Notes under the pieces: model-generated | What the model saw: only the letters and a program-made list of their open reading frames with translations | Databases searched by the model: none | Told to the model about the DNA's origin: nothing | Program-made: the position numbers and the translations under genes | In this document: positions 1 through 7,023 of the stretch, one piece after another | Numbering within the stretch: position 1 is the first letter of the stretch | Layout of the letters: the number at the start of each line of letters is the position of its first letter | Assembly (NCBI GenBank): GCA_964441705.1 | Contig: CAYTWF010000037.1 | Span: forward strand, 1 to 31,706 | Length of the DNA stretch: 31,706 nucleotides | Direction: 5' to 3' | Origin: Eshraghiella sp964441705 | GTDB taxonomy: Bacteria > Bacillota > Clostridia > Lachnospirales > Lachnospiraceae

Positions 1-52
1 TAAGTTTATCTTACATCAGTCTGAAGGTTTACACAAACTTTGGGACACTCTC

Positions 53-102
53 GATAAAATAACCATCCCGATTCATGCTACGAACCGGGATGTTATTTTA
101 TC
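53..102. terminator. Long hairpin, probable bidirectional terminator
   Basis: Arms 53-70 and 86-102 are complementary over about 17 pairs with one bulged C; the base of the stem is A/T-rich (GATAAAATAA against TTATTTTATC) and the top is CATCCCG/CGGGATG, with a 15-nt loop. It lies 12 bases beyond the stop codon of the minus-strand deaminase gene. T-rich flanks on both strands suggest it can end transcripts from either side. The stem is directly visible; its function is inferred. Confidence 0.8.
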
Positions 103-114
103 AATTCAGCCTAC

Positions 115-537
115 TTAATGTGTGTATCTATACATTCCCCACCAATCAGGTAAAAGTTTGTCTAATGTAGTTGTCTCTCTTGAATCATAATCAACCATTA
201 TTTCCATATTTTTATTTTGGTAATTCAACTGCATTAGAAATTCTCTGCATGCACCACATGGCATTCCACTTCCTTCGCCAAAAGGAGCCTTATCTCTAAA
301 TGCAATTAAACGTTTAATAATGGTCTGTCCACTGTTCATATACATATTCAATGCTGCAGTTCTTTCGGCACATAAATTAAGAACACCACTACAACTCTCA
401 ATACAAAATCCAGTATAAATATCTCCATTCTCACTTTCTAATGCGCATACTACATGATGAGCATACACAAATGGTGAGACATCTTCTGGATGATACTGTT
501 CTCTTGCCTTAGTATACAAAGTTTCCCAAATATCCAT
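115..537 (-). CDS. Cytidine deaminase family protein, 140 aa
   Basis: This is a zinc-dependent deaminase of the cytidine deaminase fold. The zinc and catalytic motifs are visible: C56-A-E58 (CAERTAAL), where Glu58 would shuttle protons, and P-C94-G-A-C97-R. The length of 140 aa matches the small homotetrameric Cdd enzymes. The N-terminal substrate-binding segment is unusual: it lacks the common FPVGAAL and NVENASY-like motifs and has CIESCSGVL instead, so the substrate could be cytidine or deoxycytidine or another aminopyrimidine-like nucleoside, as in blasticidin-S deaminase-like relatives. It starts at 537 behind a modest AAGGA about 11 bases upstream. It appears monocistronic and is followed by the hairpin at 53-102. 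The fold is certain, the substrate is not. Confidence 0.8.
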   Translation of the reverse strand: MDIWETLYTKAREQYHPEDVSPFVYAHHVVCALESENGDIYTGFCIESCSGVLNLCAERTAALNMYMNSGQTIIKRLIAFRDKAPFGEGSGMPCGACREFLMQLNYQNKNMEIMVDYDSRETTTLDKLLPDWWGMYRYTH

Positions 538-592
538 TATCTTAAAATTCCTTCTCTCTAATTATAAATGCTGTATTCTTCAATATATTGGA

Positions 593-1129
593 CTACTGTG
601 TACACATCCAATAATCGTAATATTTCCGTCCGTCTGGAGCTATAAGCGGCTCATCTGAACAAATATATCCAGACTGCTTCAGCGCTTCAATACGATCAAC
701 AGCATATAATGGAGCCTTTGTTATAATCATATGGCAGTCAAACATTTCATAAAATGGTTCAGTAATAATAGATAATATTGAACTGATTCTATCAACGGTC
801 TCATAATCAGTTCGTATGTCAAGTCTAAGTAATCCACATCCATTATAGTAATCATCGGACTTCCTGTTAAACATCTCAATTGTTCCAACAGCTTCTGAAG
901 TATGCTTATCAATAATTGCAAATCTTACAAAACCATGGGTCTCATAATATTCCATTAACCAGTACTTAATGGTATTATGCATATCCTCCATCTTAGAACA
1001 GTAAAAATTACTTCCATGACAATTATCACCATTAAAATAAGGAAGTGCATGCTTATCACTGTAAACCTTAAATAAATCTGTCTCATCAGATTGCTCAATT
1101 AATCTTATTAAATAATCGTTGTCTGACAT
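593..1129 (-). CDS. GNAT-family N-acetyltransferase, 178 aa
   Basis: The protein reads as a GNAT acetyltransferase: N-terminal LIRLIEQSDETDLFKVY is a typical beta1-alpha1 opening, FAIIDKHTSEAVGTIEMF is the central beta hairpin, and the C-terminal ALKQSGYICSDEP matches the usual 'a..n.GF' end of the fold. Such proteins transfer acetyl from acetyl-CoA to an amine; the acceptor cannot be read here. The pyrophosphate-binding Q/RxxGxG/A loop is poorly conserved: the region after GLLRLDIRTDYETVDRISS lacks clear glycines. The gene therefore may be a divergent or non-acetylating member. The ribosome site before ATG 1129 is weak. It lies between the deaminase and the LysM gene, all on the minus strand, with no evidence of functional linkage. 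Confidence 0.6.
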   Translation of the reverse strand: MSDNDYLIRLIEQSDETDLFKVYSDKHALPYFNGDNCHGSNFYCSKMEDMHNTIKYWLMEYYETHGFVRFAIIDKHTSEAVGTIEMFNRKSDDYYNGCGLLRLDIRTDYETVDRISSILSIITEPFYEMFDCHMIITKAPLYAVDRIEALKQSGYICSDEPLIAPDGRKYYDYWMCTQ

Positions 1130-1188
1130 AACAGGGCATTCTTCATATACATTCGTAAAATTGCCTCCAATGTAAAATATTAATAATT

Positions 1189-1527
1189 CTATTCTACTAC
1201 ACTGCTATAATAAGTTACAATAAGATTCTCACCTGCATATATCTTATCAGAGCTCATATTATTCATTCTGCGCAGCTCATTCATATAATCGTATATATCT
1301 TCGTAATGTTCATAATCTATATTATTCTCTGCAATACTCCATAATGTGTCACCTTCTTCAACCGTTACATTAGTATAGAACTTATCTTCACCATCTCTAA
1401 CAGATGAACCGCCAGCCTTAACGATTACGCTTCCTGTAATAAAAGCAATAAATAAAGCAATAAGAAGAACTGCCATTGCAATTGTCTTATGTGACCTTGA
1501 AAAAATTGTTCTAATAGAATCTGTCAT
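1189..1527 (-). CDS. Membrane-anchored LysM-domain protein, YneA-like position next to lexA
   Basis: This 112-aa protein has one hydrophobic segment at about residues 15-37 (TIAMAVLLIALFIAFITGSV) and then a single LysM domain: VEEGDTLWSIAENN, a middle helix (MNELRRMNNM) and KIYAGENLIV. LysM domains bind peptidoglycan, so it should sit anchored in the membrane facing the wall. It is divergent from lexA, sharing a 299-bp region with five LexA-type boxes. B. subtilis YneA, a small TM plus LysM division inhibitor, has this architecture and the same divergent position beside lexA under SOS control. The inferred role is a DNA-damage-induced cell-division suppressor. The start at 1527 has a strong GGGAGG. 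Direct orthology to YneA is not proven by sequence reading. Confidence 0.75.
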   Translation of the reverse strand: MTDSIRTIFSRSHKTIAMAVLLIALFIAFITGSVIVKAGGSSVRDGEDKFYTNVTVEEGDTLWSIAENNIDYEHYEDIYDYMNELRRMNNMSSDKIYAGENLIVTYYSSVVE

Positions 1528-1650
1528 AACTAATACCTCCCGATATACATTAATAATTGTTACGCCTGTGGGCTTCTTACTATGTTATCTTAATATATGT
1601 TGTGTCCAATATTGTGGACTCTTCTATGCACTATTAACTTACAATGTATA

Positions 1651-1785
1651 CGAACCTCTGTTCGATATACTTATATTAGCACCAGAACAGATGTTTGTCA
1701 ACACATTAATCGAACATTTTTTCGGAACTTCTGTTTGCATTATTGTTTTTGTTGTGATATCATTATCACAGAGAACATTTATTCG
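1651..1785. promoter_or_regulatory. Cluster of five LexA (SOS) boxes between the LysM gene and lexA
   Basis: The Firmicutes LexA consensus is CGAACRNRYGTTYG. Sites read here: CGAACCTCTGTTCG 1651-1664 (perfect inverted arms), AGAACAGATGTTTG 1684-1697, CGAACATTTTTTCG 1711-1724, GGAACTTCTGTTTG 1724-1737, and AGAACATTTATTCG 1772-1785. All keep the GAAC-N5-TT[CT]G core spacing; each imperfect site has one or two arm mismatches. Together they cover both promoters, so LexA would repress itself and the LysM gene. The outermost lexA-proximal box lies about 42 bases from the lexA start. The sites are visible; LexA binding is inferred from the family. Confidence 0.85.
1753..1770. promoter_or_regulatory. 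Perfect 18-bp palindrome upstream of lexA
   Basis: TGTGATA-tcat-TATCACA has perfect seven-base arms. It lies between LexA-type boxes four and five and is not itself a LexA site. It resembles a CRP/FNR-type arrangement but with an eight-base rather than six-base interior between TGTGA and TCACA. It could be a second operator or coincidence. Confidence 0.35.
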
Positions 1786-1826
1786 GTCACAGACCATTAA
1801 TAATACAATTCATGGAGGGATTAGAT

Positions 1827-2447
1827 ATGAGCAAAGGCAGAATTACAGATAAGCAGATGGAGATTCTGAGTTTTATGAAGTCATGCATTCTTGATAAGGG
1901 CTATCCGCCATCAGTCAGGGAGATTTGTGAGGCTGTTAGTCTTAAGTCAACATCAAGTGTTCATGCACATTTAGAGACACTTGAGAAGAACGGTTATATA
2001 AGAAGAGACCAGACTAAGCCAAGGGCAATTGAGATTATAGATGATGATTTCGCACTTTCAAGAAGAGAGATGGTTAATGTCCCACTGATTGGCACTGTTG
2101 CTGCTGGTCAGCCGATTCTTGCCCAAGAGAATATTGTTGACTACTTTCCTATTCCTGTAGAGCTTCTTCCGAATGAAGAGACCTTTATGCTTAAGGTTAA
2201 AGGCGACAGTATGATTAATATGGGTATATATGAAGGTGATGACATAATTGTCAAGAGACAGAGCTCGGCATCCAATGGTGAGGTAATTGTTGCACTTGTA
2301 GATGACTCTGCTACTGTCAAGAGATTTTATAAGGAAGATGGTCATTATAGACTTCAGCCGGAGAATGATACAATGGAGCCAATAATTGTTGATCATGTAG
2401 AGATTATTGGCAAGGTAATTGGACTGTTAAGACTTAATATTATTTAA
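1827..2447 (+). CDS. lexA: LexA repressor
   Basis: LexA is the SOS repressor; RecA filaments trigger its self-cleavage. The 206-aa protein has the N-terminal winged helix-turn-helix (RITDKQMEILSFMK to about residue 65, including the SVREICEAVSLKSTSSVHAHL recognition region), the Ala93-Gly94 cleavage site within VAAGQP, and the Ser128/Lys165 catalytic dyad (GDSM and TVKRF). The length is normal. The start is placed at ATG 1827 because GGAGG at 1814-1818 lies 8 bases upstream; the in-frame ATG at 1812 overlaps this ribosome site and lacks its own. Five LexA boxes upstream indicate autorepression. It is the only plus-strand gene in the window. Confidence 0.97.
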   Translation: MSKGRITDKQMEILSFMKSCILDKGYPPSVREICEAVSLKSTSSVHAHLETLEKNGYIRRDQTKPRAIEIIDDDFALSRREMVNVPLIGTVAAGQPILAQENIVDYFPIPVELLPNEETFMLKVKGDSMINMGIYEGDDIIVKRQSSASNGEVIVALVDDSATVKRFYKEDGHYRLQPENDTMEPIIVDHVEIIGKVIGLLRLNII

Positions 2448-2457
2448 TTACAGATAA

Positions 2458-2505
2458 CATCCCCGACAGCTATTACAATACAGCGTAGCCTACGGGGATG
2501 ATTTT
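2458..2505 (+). terminator. lexA: lexA terminator
   Basis: CATCCCCG (2458-2465) pairs with CGGGGATG (2493-2500), with a 27-nt loop that has a possible inner GCTA/TAGC pairing, followed by TTTTT at 2502-2506. It begins 10 bases after the lexA stop. The convergent folB-folK gene ends at 2509; on that strand the stem is followed by a poorer T tract, so it is better as a lexA terminator. Confidence 0.8.
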
Positions 2506-2508
2506 TGA

Positions 2509-3327
2509 CTATTTTTCTTTTAATTCTTCAAGCATTTGAGCTGCTGTTTTTTTAAGCAGTGGATTATATGCATAAGGTGCAATCTCACATAGCGGTTCAA
2601 GCACAAAAGTGCGGTTGCTCATATCTATATGCGGTATTATAAGAGTATCTGTATGAATAATCATTTCATCATACAGAAGGATATCCAGATCAAGGGTTCT
2701 TGGACCCCAGTGTATATTCCGTACTCTTCCCGCGTCATTTTCAATAGAATGAAGCTCATCTAGAAGCTGCAATGGTGACAGATAGGTTTCCACCTTGACA
2801 CAGCCGTTTAAGAAATCGTCCTGTTCTACTCCACCATAAGGTTTGGTAATTATTGTAGCTGATTGCGCTATCAGGCGTATTGCAGGGTTGTTTTTGAGCT
2901 TTTCTATGGCAGTGTTAATATATGCGCTGCTGTCTCCAATATTGGAGCCATAGGCAATATATGCAGTATGCCAGCCTCTTGATATGCTTACACTTATGTT
3001 TTCAAAGGGAAGTCCCACAGGCGCTTCGGGTTTGCTTACAGTCAGGTCAACTGCCCTGATAAGCGGACTATAATTAAGGATGTATACAGCAAGATTATGA
3101 GCCACTGCCTCAATAAGATTGTAATTGTTACCTGTCATATAGTCATATATTCCATGACACAACTGTGCATAATTAACTGACTGGCAGATATTATCACTTA
3201 TTCCCGCCGGATATGTATCTACAGACAGCTCTGCAGATATATAGAAATTCTGTCCAAGCTGTTTTTCTGCTTCATATACACCATGATGACAATATACCCT
3301 GAGATTTTTAATTGATATTTTATCCAC
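2509..3327 (-). CDS. folBK: Bifunctional dihydroneopterin aldolase / HPPK (FolB-FolK fusion)
   Basis: Two folate enzymes are fused. Residues 1-115 are dihydroneopterin aldolase (KISIKNLRVYCHHGVYEAEKQ, LTVSKPEAPV), which makes 6-hydroxymethyl-dihydropterin. Residues 120-272 are the pyrophosphokinase (AYIAYGSNIGDS, then WGPRTLDLDILLYD with the Mg-binding Asp pair), which activates that product for dihydropteroate synthase. The fusion joins consecutive steps. Its start at 3327 overlaps the end of folE by 8 bases, so the two are probably translationally coupled. It is the last gene of the obgE-to-fol operon and faces lexA. The gene that should use its product, folP, is not in the window. Confidence 0.95.
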   Translation of the reverse strand: MDKISIKNLRVYCHHGVYEAEKQLGQNFYISAELSVDTYPAGISDNICQSVNYAQLCHGIYDYMTGNNYNLIEAVAHNLAVYILNYSPLIRAVDLTVSKPEAPVGLPFENISVSISRGWHTAYIAYGSNIGDSSAYINTAIEKLKNNPAIRLIAQSATIITKPYGGVEQDDFLNGCVKVETYLSPLQLLDELHSIENDAGRVRNIHWGPRTLDLDILLYDEMIIHTDTLIIPHIDMSNRTFVLEPLCEIAPYAYNPLLKKTAAQMLEELKEK

Positions 3328-3886
3328 GATTTACTCCTGCAATTGATATAAATGTATTTCTAAGGTCTGCGTCAGATTCAAAGCAGCCCTTAGATGAAAT
3401 AGTAACAGTTTTACTGCCTGGTTTTTTAATTCCACGCATTGTCATGCACATATGCTCTGCCTCAATAATAACCATGGCTCCTTTGGCGTTAAGATTCTTC
3501 ATTACAGCCTCTGCAATCTGAACTGTAAGGCGTTCCTGAAGCTGTGGACGTCTTGCGTACACCTCAACCGTTCTTGCCAGCTTGCTTAATCCGGCTACGC
3601 GTTCATTAGGAATATAGGCAATATGTGCTTTCCCATAGAAAGGCAAAAGATGATGCTCACACATTGAATAAAAGGTAATGTCTTTCTCAAGAATCATATC
3701 AGTATTCTGTGTTTCAAAGGTTTTGCTTAAATAAACAGCAGCGTCCTGGTCGAGTCCGGCAAATATTTCTGTGTACATTCTGGCAATTCGTTCAGGAGTG
3801 TCAATAAGTCCCTCCCTATTAATGTCCTCTCCCATTCCTTCCAGAAGAAGCCTTACACCCTGCTCTACTTTTTTCTTATCTACCAT
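3320..3886 (-). CDS. folE: GTP cyclohydrolase I
   Basis: FolE converts GTP to dihydroneopterin triphosphate, the first step of folate synthesis. The 188-aa protein has the family hallmarks: EGLIDTPERIARMY, the zinc and active-site stretch SMCEHHLLPFYGKAHIAYIP, LSKLARTVEVYARRPQLQERLT, and EAEHMCMTMRGIKKPGS carrying the second zinc Cys. ATG 3886 is chosen because AAGGAG lies 7 bases upstream; the reading frame stays open further upstream inside folC but has no ribosome site. It overlaps the folC end by 11 bases and the folB-folK start by 8. Confidence 0.96.
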   Translation of the reverse strand: MVDKKKVEQGVRLLLEGMGEDINREGLIDTPERIARMYTEIFAGLDQDAAVYLSKTFETQNTDMILEKDITFYSMCEHHLLPFYGKAHIAYIPNERVAGLSKLARTVEVYARRPQLQERLTVQIAEAVMKNLNAKGAMVIIEAEHMCMTMRGIKKPGSKTVTISSKGCFESDADLRNTFISIAGVNRG

Positions 3887-5159
3887 GATTAGTCTCCTTG
3901 TTATATGCGTCCTCAATATACGCGAGATGTGATAGCGAACCCCAGGCAATTATTACACCCTGGTCCGGTGTTATGTCAATAGCTGCATGTACAGCCTCAT
4001 CAATCGAAGCATATGCTTTAACACAGCCATTATATATGGCTGCAATGTGTTTGGCAAGCTCATCCGCTGGCAAGGCTCTTGGATTATCAGGGGTATTGAT
4101 TGTAAGAATTGCAGCCGCATACTTTGATGCTATGTGAGCCATATAATCATAATCCTTATCCTTAAAAGAGCCCATAATCATGGTGATTTTTCTGCCTGAA
4201 AAATACTGATTAATACACATTTCAAGCATATGCGCACCATCTCTGTTATGTGCACCATCTATTACGAAATCCGGATTGTGTCCCAAAAAGGTAAAACGGC
4301 CAAACCATGTGGCAGCCTTCATGCCTGCATATATTGCCCCAGAATCGATTTTTAATGCATTGCATGCAGTTAATCCAATAATGGCATTAACTGGCTGGTA
4401 TGAGCCTGTAAGGCCTATAGTGATAGTATCCGTGTTATATTTGAAAGTCGTTCTCTCAGTATCCATATAGCAGTCAGTAATCTGGTCCGGTTCAGCCCAG
4501 AACAGCTGACAGCCATTTTTTTTAGCGGCAGCTTCTACAACCTGATTAACCTCGTTATTTTGACGCAGACACACGACCTTACAGCCGGCTTTAATAATGC
4601 CTGCCTTATGTCTGGCTATTTCAGCAAGAGTATTTCCAAGGTATGCTGTATGGTCAATTGATATGGAGGTTATTACTGCACATTCTGTGTTCTTAATTAC
4701 ATTGGTTGCGTCAAGAAGTCCACCCATGCCACATTCAACTACAGCATATTCACAGCTGTTTTTTTGAAAATAGCAAAAGGCTGCAGCAGTTTCAATCTCA
4801 AAACGTGTAGGATGAGGCAGTCCGGTCTGTACCATTTCAGAGCATACCTTACTTATTACCTCGATAATATTGGCAAAATCCTCTTTGCTGATATTATGTC
4901 CATCACACTGGATTATTTCTAACGGCTCACGAACTGCCGGCGATATGTATCGTCCGGTTCTATAGCCTGCTTTCCTAAGAGCTGAATATATAAAGGAATT
5001 AACAGACCCCTTGCCGTTGGTACCTGCAATATGAATAAAACGTGTACTGTCCTGGGGATTTTCCAGACGGTTTAAAAGCTCCCTAATCGAATCAAGACCT
5101 GGAACACTGCCCAGGCCATTAAGAGATTCCATATAATTCATTGCATCAGTATAGTTCAT
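3876..5159 (-). CDS. folC: Folylpolyglutamate synthase / dihydrofolate synthase
   Basis: FolC is a Mur-ligase-fold ATP enzyme that adds glutamate to dihydropteroate or folates. The 427-aa protein has the P-loop HIAGTNGKGSVNSF near residue 50, the ISPAVREPLE segment, the VVECGMGGLLDATNV motif, SIDHTAYLG, and the C-terminal VIDGAHNRDGAHML. The length fits the family. Its start shares one base with the rsfS stop (TAATG at 5159), indicating coupling. It links the ribosome/NAD part of the operon to folE and folB-folK downstream. Whether it has both activities cannot be told from motifs; bifunctionality is usual in bacteria that make folate. Confidence 0.95.
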   Translation of the reverse strand: MNYTDAMNYMESLNGLGSVPGLDSIRELLNRLENPQDSTRFIHIAGTNGKGSVNSFIYSALRKAGYRTGRYISPAVREPLEIIQCDGHNISKEDFANIIEVISKVCSEMVQTGLPHPTRFEIETAAAFCYFQKNSCEYAVVECGMGGLLDATNVIKNTECAVITSISIDHTAYLGNTLAEIARHKAGIIKAGCKVVCLRQNNEVNQVVEAAAKKNGCQLFWAEPDQITDCYMDTERTTFKYNTDTITIGLTGSYQPVNAIIGLTACNALKIDSGAIYAGMKAATWFGRFTFLGHNPDFVIDGAHNRDGAHMLEMCINQYFSGRKITMIMGSFKDKDYDYMAHIASKYAAAILTINTPDNPRALPADELAKHIAAIYNGCVKAYASIDEAVHAAIDITPDQGVIIAWGSLSHLAYIEDAYNKETNHGR

Positions 5160-5506
5160 TACAGTGCCTCGATATTAACATCCTTTCCATCTCTCCAGAT
5201 TCTCTCCAGATCATAGAAAATTCTTTCTTCTTTATCAAATATATGAACAATGTAATTGCCATAATCCATAAGAATCCAGCCTGCATTTGAATAGCCCTCT
5301 GTATGTGATACAGTCAGACCAATTTTACTTAGCGCCTCATCAACATTATCGGCAATAGCCTGAACCTGATTCTTGTTGCTTCCGCTTGCTATGATAAAAT
5401 AATCTGCAACTACAGATACATTGGCAATATCAATAATCCTGATATTTTCGCCTTTTTTGTCTTCAATAGCGTCATATATTTTCTTCACTATTTCTTTACT
5501 TTCCAT
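5159..5506 (-). CDS. rsfS: Ribosome silencing factor RsfS
   Basis: RsfS binds ribosomal protein L14 on the large subunit and blocks subunit joining when nutrients are scarce. The 115-aa length is typical, and the family blocks are seen: DIANVSVVADYFIIASGSNKN, VQAIADNVDE, EGYSNAGWILMDYGNYIVHIF and YDLERIWRDG. The start at 5506 has AAGGAG. It overlaps the end of yqeK by 11 bases and the start of folC by one. The order nadD-yqeK-rsfS is conserved in Firmicutes, which supports the call. Confidence 0.95.
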   Translation of the reverse strand: MESKEIVKKIYDAIEDKKGENIRIIDIANVSVVADYFIIASGSNKNQVQAIADNVDEALSKIGLTVSHTEGYSNAGWILMDYGNYIVHIFDKEERIFYDLERIWRDGKDVNIEAL

Positions 5507-6083
5507 TAATTCGCTCCTTATAATAGTCTCTTGTCTTAACTGTCATTTCATCAATCAGTCTGTCTCTGCCTGTAAGATAACTCAATGTATCTTCTGATAT
5601 ACGATACACACAACCTTCTAGATTTGAAAAAGCAAGCTGTCTTACCACATCAAGACCAGGCTGCTTGCTCCTGCCAGGCTCAATATAATCTGCTGTAAAT
5701 ACAATCTGCTCAAGAACAGACATTTGTGGTCTGCCAGTAGTATGATAATTAATTGCATTAATAATATCCGGGTCGATAATTCCAAACTCTGTCTGTGCAT
5801 AATATGATGCCAGACGACCATGCAGTAAAAAAGGAGTTATCCGTTCACTGTCAGATACAGGAAGCCCATATTTTACACATTGAGCAAGAATTTCTTCCGG
5901 TTCAAGACATTTAGCATAATCATGAAGCAGTCCTGAAACCCTTGCTGCTTCAATAAGCTGTGTGTCATATCTCATTGCAAGACATGCTGCTGTATATTCA
6001 ACACCTTTAATGTGAATGTATCTTTTTTCATCTACCTTTTTTCTTACCTTGCGTTCTATTTTATCCAAATCATATTCTGACAT
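5496..6083 (-). CDS. yqeK: HD-domain Ap4A hydrolase YqeK
   Basis: The 195-aa protein has the HD-superfamily metal ligands: H24 region (RYIHIKGVEYTAACLA), VSGLLHDYAKCL with the HD pair, FLLHGRLASYYA, INYHTTGRP, and IVFTADYIEPGR. This is the YqeK family, whose characterised members are symmetrical diadenosine tetraphosphate hydrolases acting on the stress nucleotide Ap4A. It starts at 6083 with TGAGG upstream, 9 bases after nadD ends, in the conserved nadD-yqeK-rsfS order. The family is certain; the substrate is taken from homologues. Confidence 0.93.
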   Translation of the reverse strand: MSEYDLDKIERKVRKKVDEKRYIHIKGVEYTAACLAMRYDTQLIEAARVSGLLHDYAKCLEPEEILAQCVKYGLPVSDSERITPFLLHGRLASYYAQTEFGIIDPDIINAINYHTTGRPQMSVLEQIVFTADYIEPGRSKQPGLDVVRQLAFSNLEGCVYRISEDTLSYLTGRDRLIDEMTVKTRDYYKERINGK

Positions 6084-6092
6084 TGTAATACC

Positions 6093-6689
6093 TCAATACA
6101 AATTATTGCTTTTAATATATTCATATACCTCTGATGGGATGTATTGTGACACATCTTCTCCATTTTGCAGAAGTCTTCGTATCTCATGGGAACTGACAGG
6201 TGTATCATCCATATCAAGAAAATATGATTTCCCATTGTATTTCTGAATGTATAGCTGTCCTTTGGTCTCGAGCTGATTAAGTGTTACACCATCTCTTCTG
6301 GCGCATGCAACGGCTGCATGGGCAAAAATAATTTCGGGATGATACCAGGTATCAAGAGCAAGATACGAATCTGCTCCAAGAATAAATACAAGCTCTGTAT
6401 CAGCAGCCTCATCAAGAACAGTCAGGGTTCTCGCCGTGTAGGAAGCCCCCTGAAGCTTTATTTCCATGTCAGATACCTCTGCCCATGGAAAGTCCTTAAC
6501 TGCAAGCCTTGTCATTTCCATGCGGTAATGTTCATCTGTTATATTATTATTCCGTTTATGAGGTGGAATATAGGCTGGCATAAAAATAACCTTGCAAAGT
6601 CCCAGCTGCTCATAGGCGCACCTGGCAAGCTTGATATGTGCATTATGAATGGGGTCAAAGGTGCCACCAATTATTCCTGTTCTAATCAT
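6093..6689 (-). CDS. nadD: Nicotinate-nucleotide adenylyltransferase
   Basis: NadD joins nicotinate mononucleotide and ATP to give deamido-NAD. The 198-aa protein has the nucleotidyltransferase signature GIIGGTFDPIHNAHI with the (H/T)xGH-type HNAH, the PAYIPPHKR loop, LGADSYLALDTWYHPEII and the C-terminal VSSHEIRRLL (ISST/SxxR motif). The length is normal. The start at 6689 has only a weak ribosome site, so translation may couple to yhbY, whose stop lies 8 bases upstream. Confidence 0.95.
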   Translation of the reverse strand: MIRTGIIGGTFDPIHNAHIKLARCAYEQLGLCKVIFMPAYIPPHKRNNNITDEHYRMEMTRLAVKDFPWAEVSDMEIKLQGASYTARTLTVLDEAADTELVFILGADSYLALDTWYHPEIIFAHAAVACARRDGVTLNQLETKGQLYIQKYNGKSYFLDMDDTPVSSHEIRRLLQNGEDVSQYIPSEVYEYIKSNNLY

Positions 6690-6697
6690 AATATTAA

Positions 6698-7009
6698 TCA
6701 GTCTTTCTTTTTGGCTTTAGGTAATTCAATCTTTCTGTTCTTTTCATTCTTAGCTTCCTTGTAAAGAACAATTTTTTTACCAATTACCTGTACAAGCTGT
6801 GAACGTGTACGCTCTGAAAGTATAATTCCCAGCTCCTTAGGATCATCTGCACAATTCTGAAGCACACTTACCTTAATAAGCTCTCTTTTCTCAAGTGCTT
6901 CTGCAACAGCTTCCACGAACTCAGGAGTTATTGAGCTCTTACCGCACTGAAATATTGGGTCAATATTCATTGCAAGTCCTTTTAAATAGGCTCTCTGTTT
7001 GGTTGTCAT
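6698..7009 (-). CDS. yhbY: YhbY/CRM-family RNA-binding protein
   Basis: This 103-aa protein is a stand-alone CRM domain (KQRAYLKGLAMNIDPIFQCGKSSIT with the GxxG-like loop, then ELIKVSVLQNC and RSQLVQVIGKKIVLYK). Members associate with pre-50S ribosomes. It lies between obgE, a 50S assembly GTPase, and nadD, which agrees with a ribosome assembly role. It has a highly basic C-terminal tail (NEKNRKIELPKAKKKD) that could add RNA contacts. The start at 7009 has GGAGGAATAG nearby. Confidence 0.92.
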   Translation of the reverse strand: MTTKQRAYLKGLAMNIDPIFQCGKSSITPEFVEAVAEALEKRELIKVSVLQNCADDPKELGIILSERTRSQLVQVIGKKIVLYKEAKNEKNRKIELPKAKKKD

Positions 7010-7023
7010 GATTCTATTCCTCC

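Noticed and set aside
1812..1826. ATG 1812 as the lexA start
   Set aside because: It would place the start over the GGAGG that serves ATG 1827, and other LexA proteins begin close to the MSKGRIT position.
1568..1852. Plus-strand open frame of 94 codons upstream of lexA
   Set aside because: It runs through the LexA-box region and into lexA in another frame, has no ribosome site and looks like no protein family.
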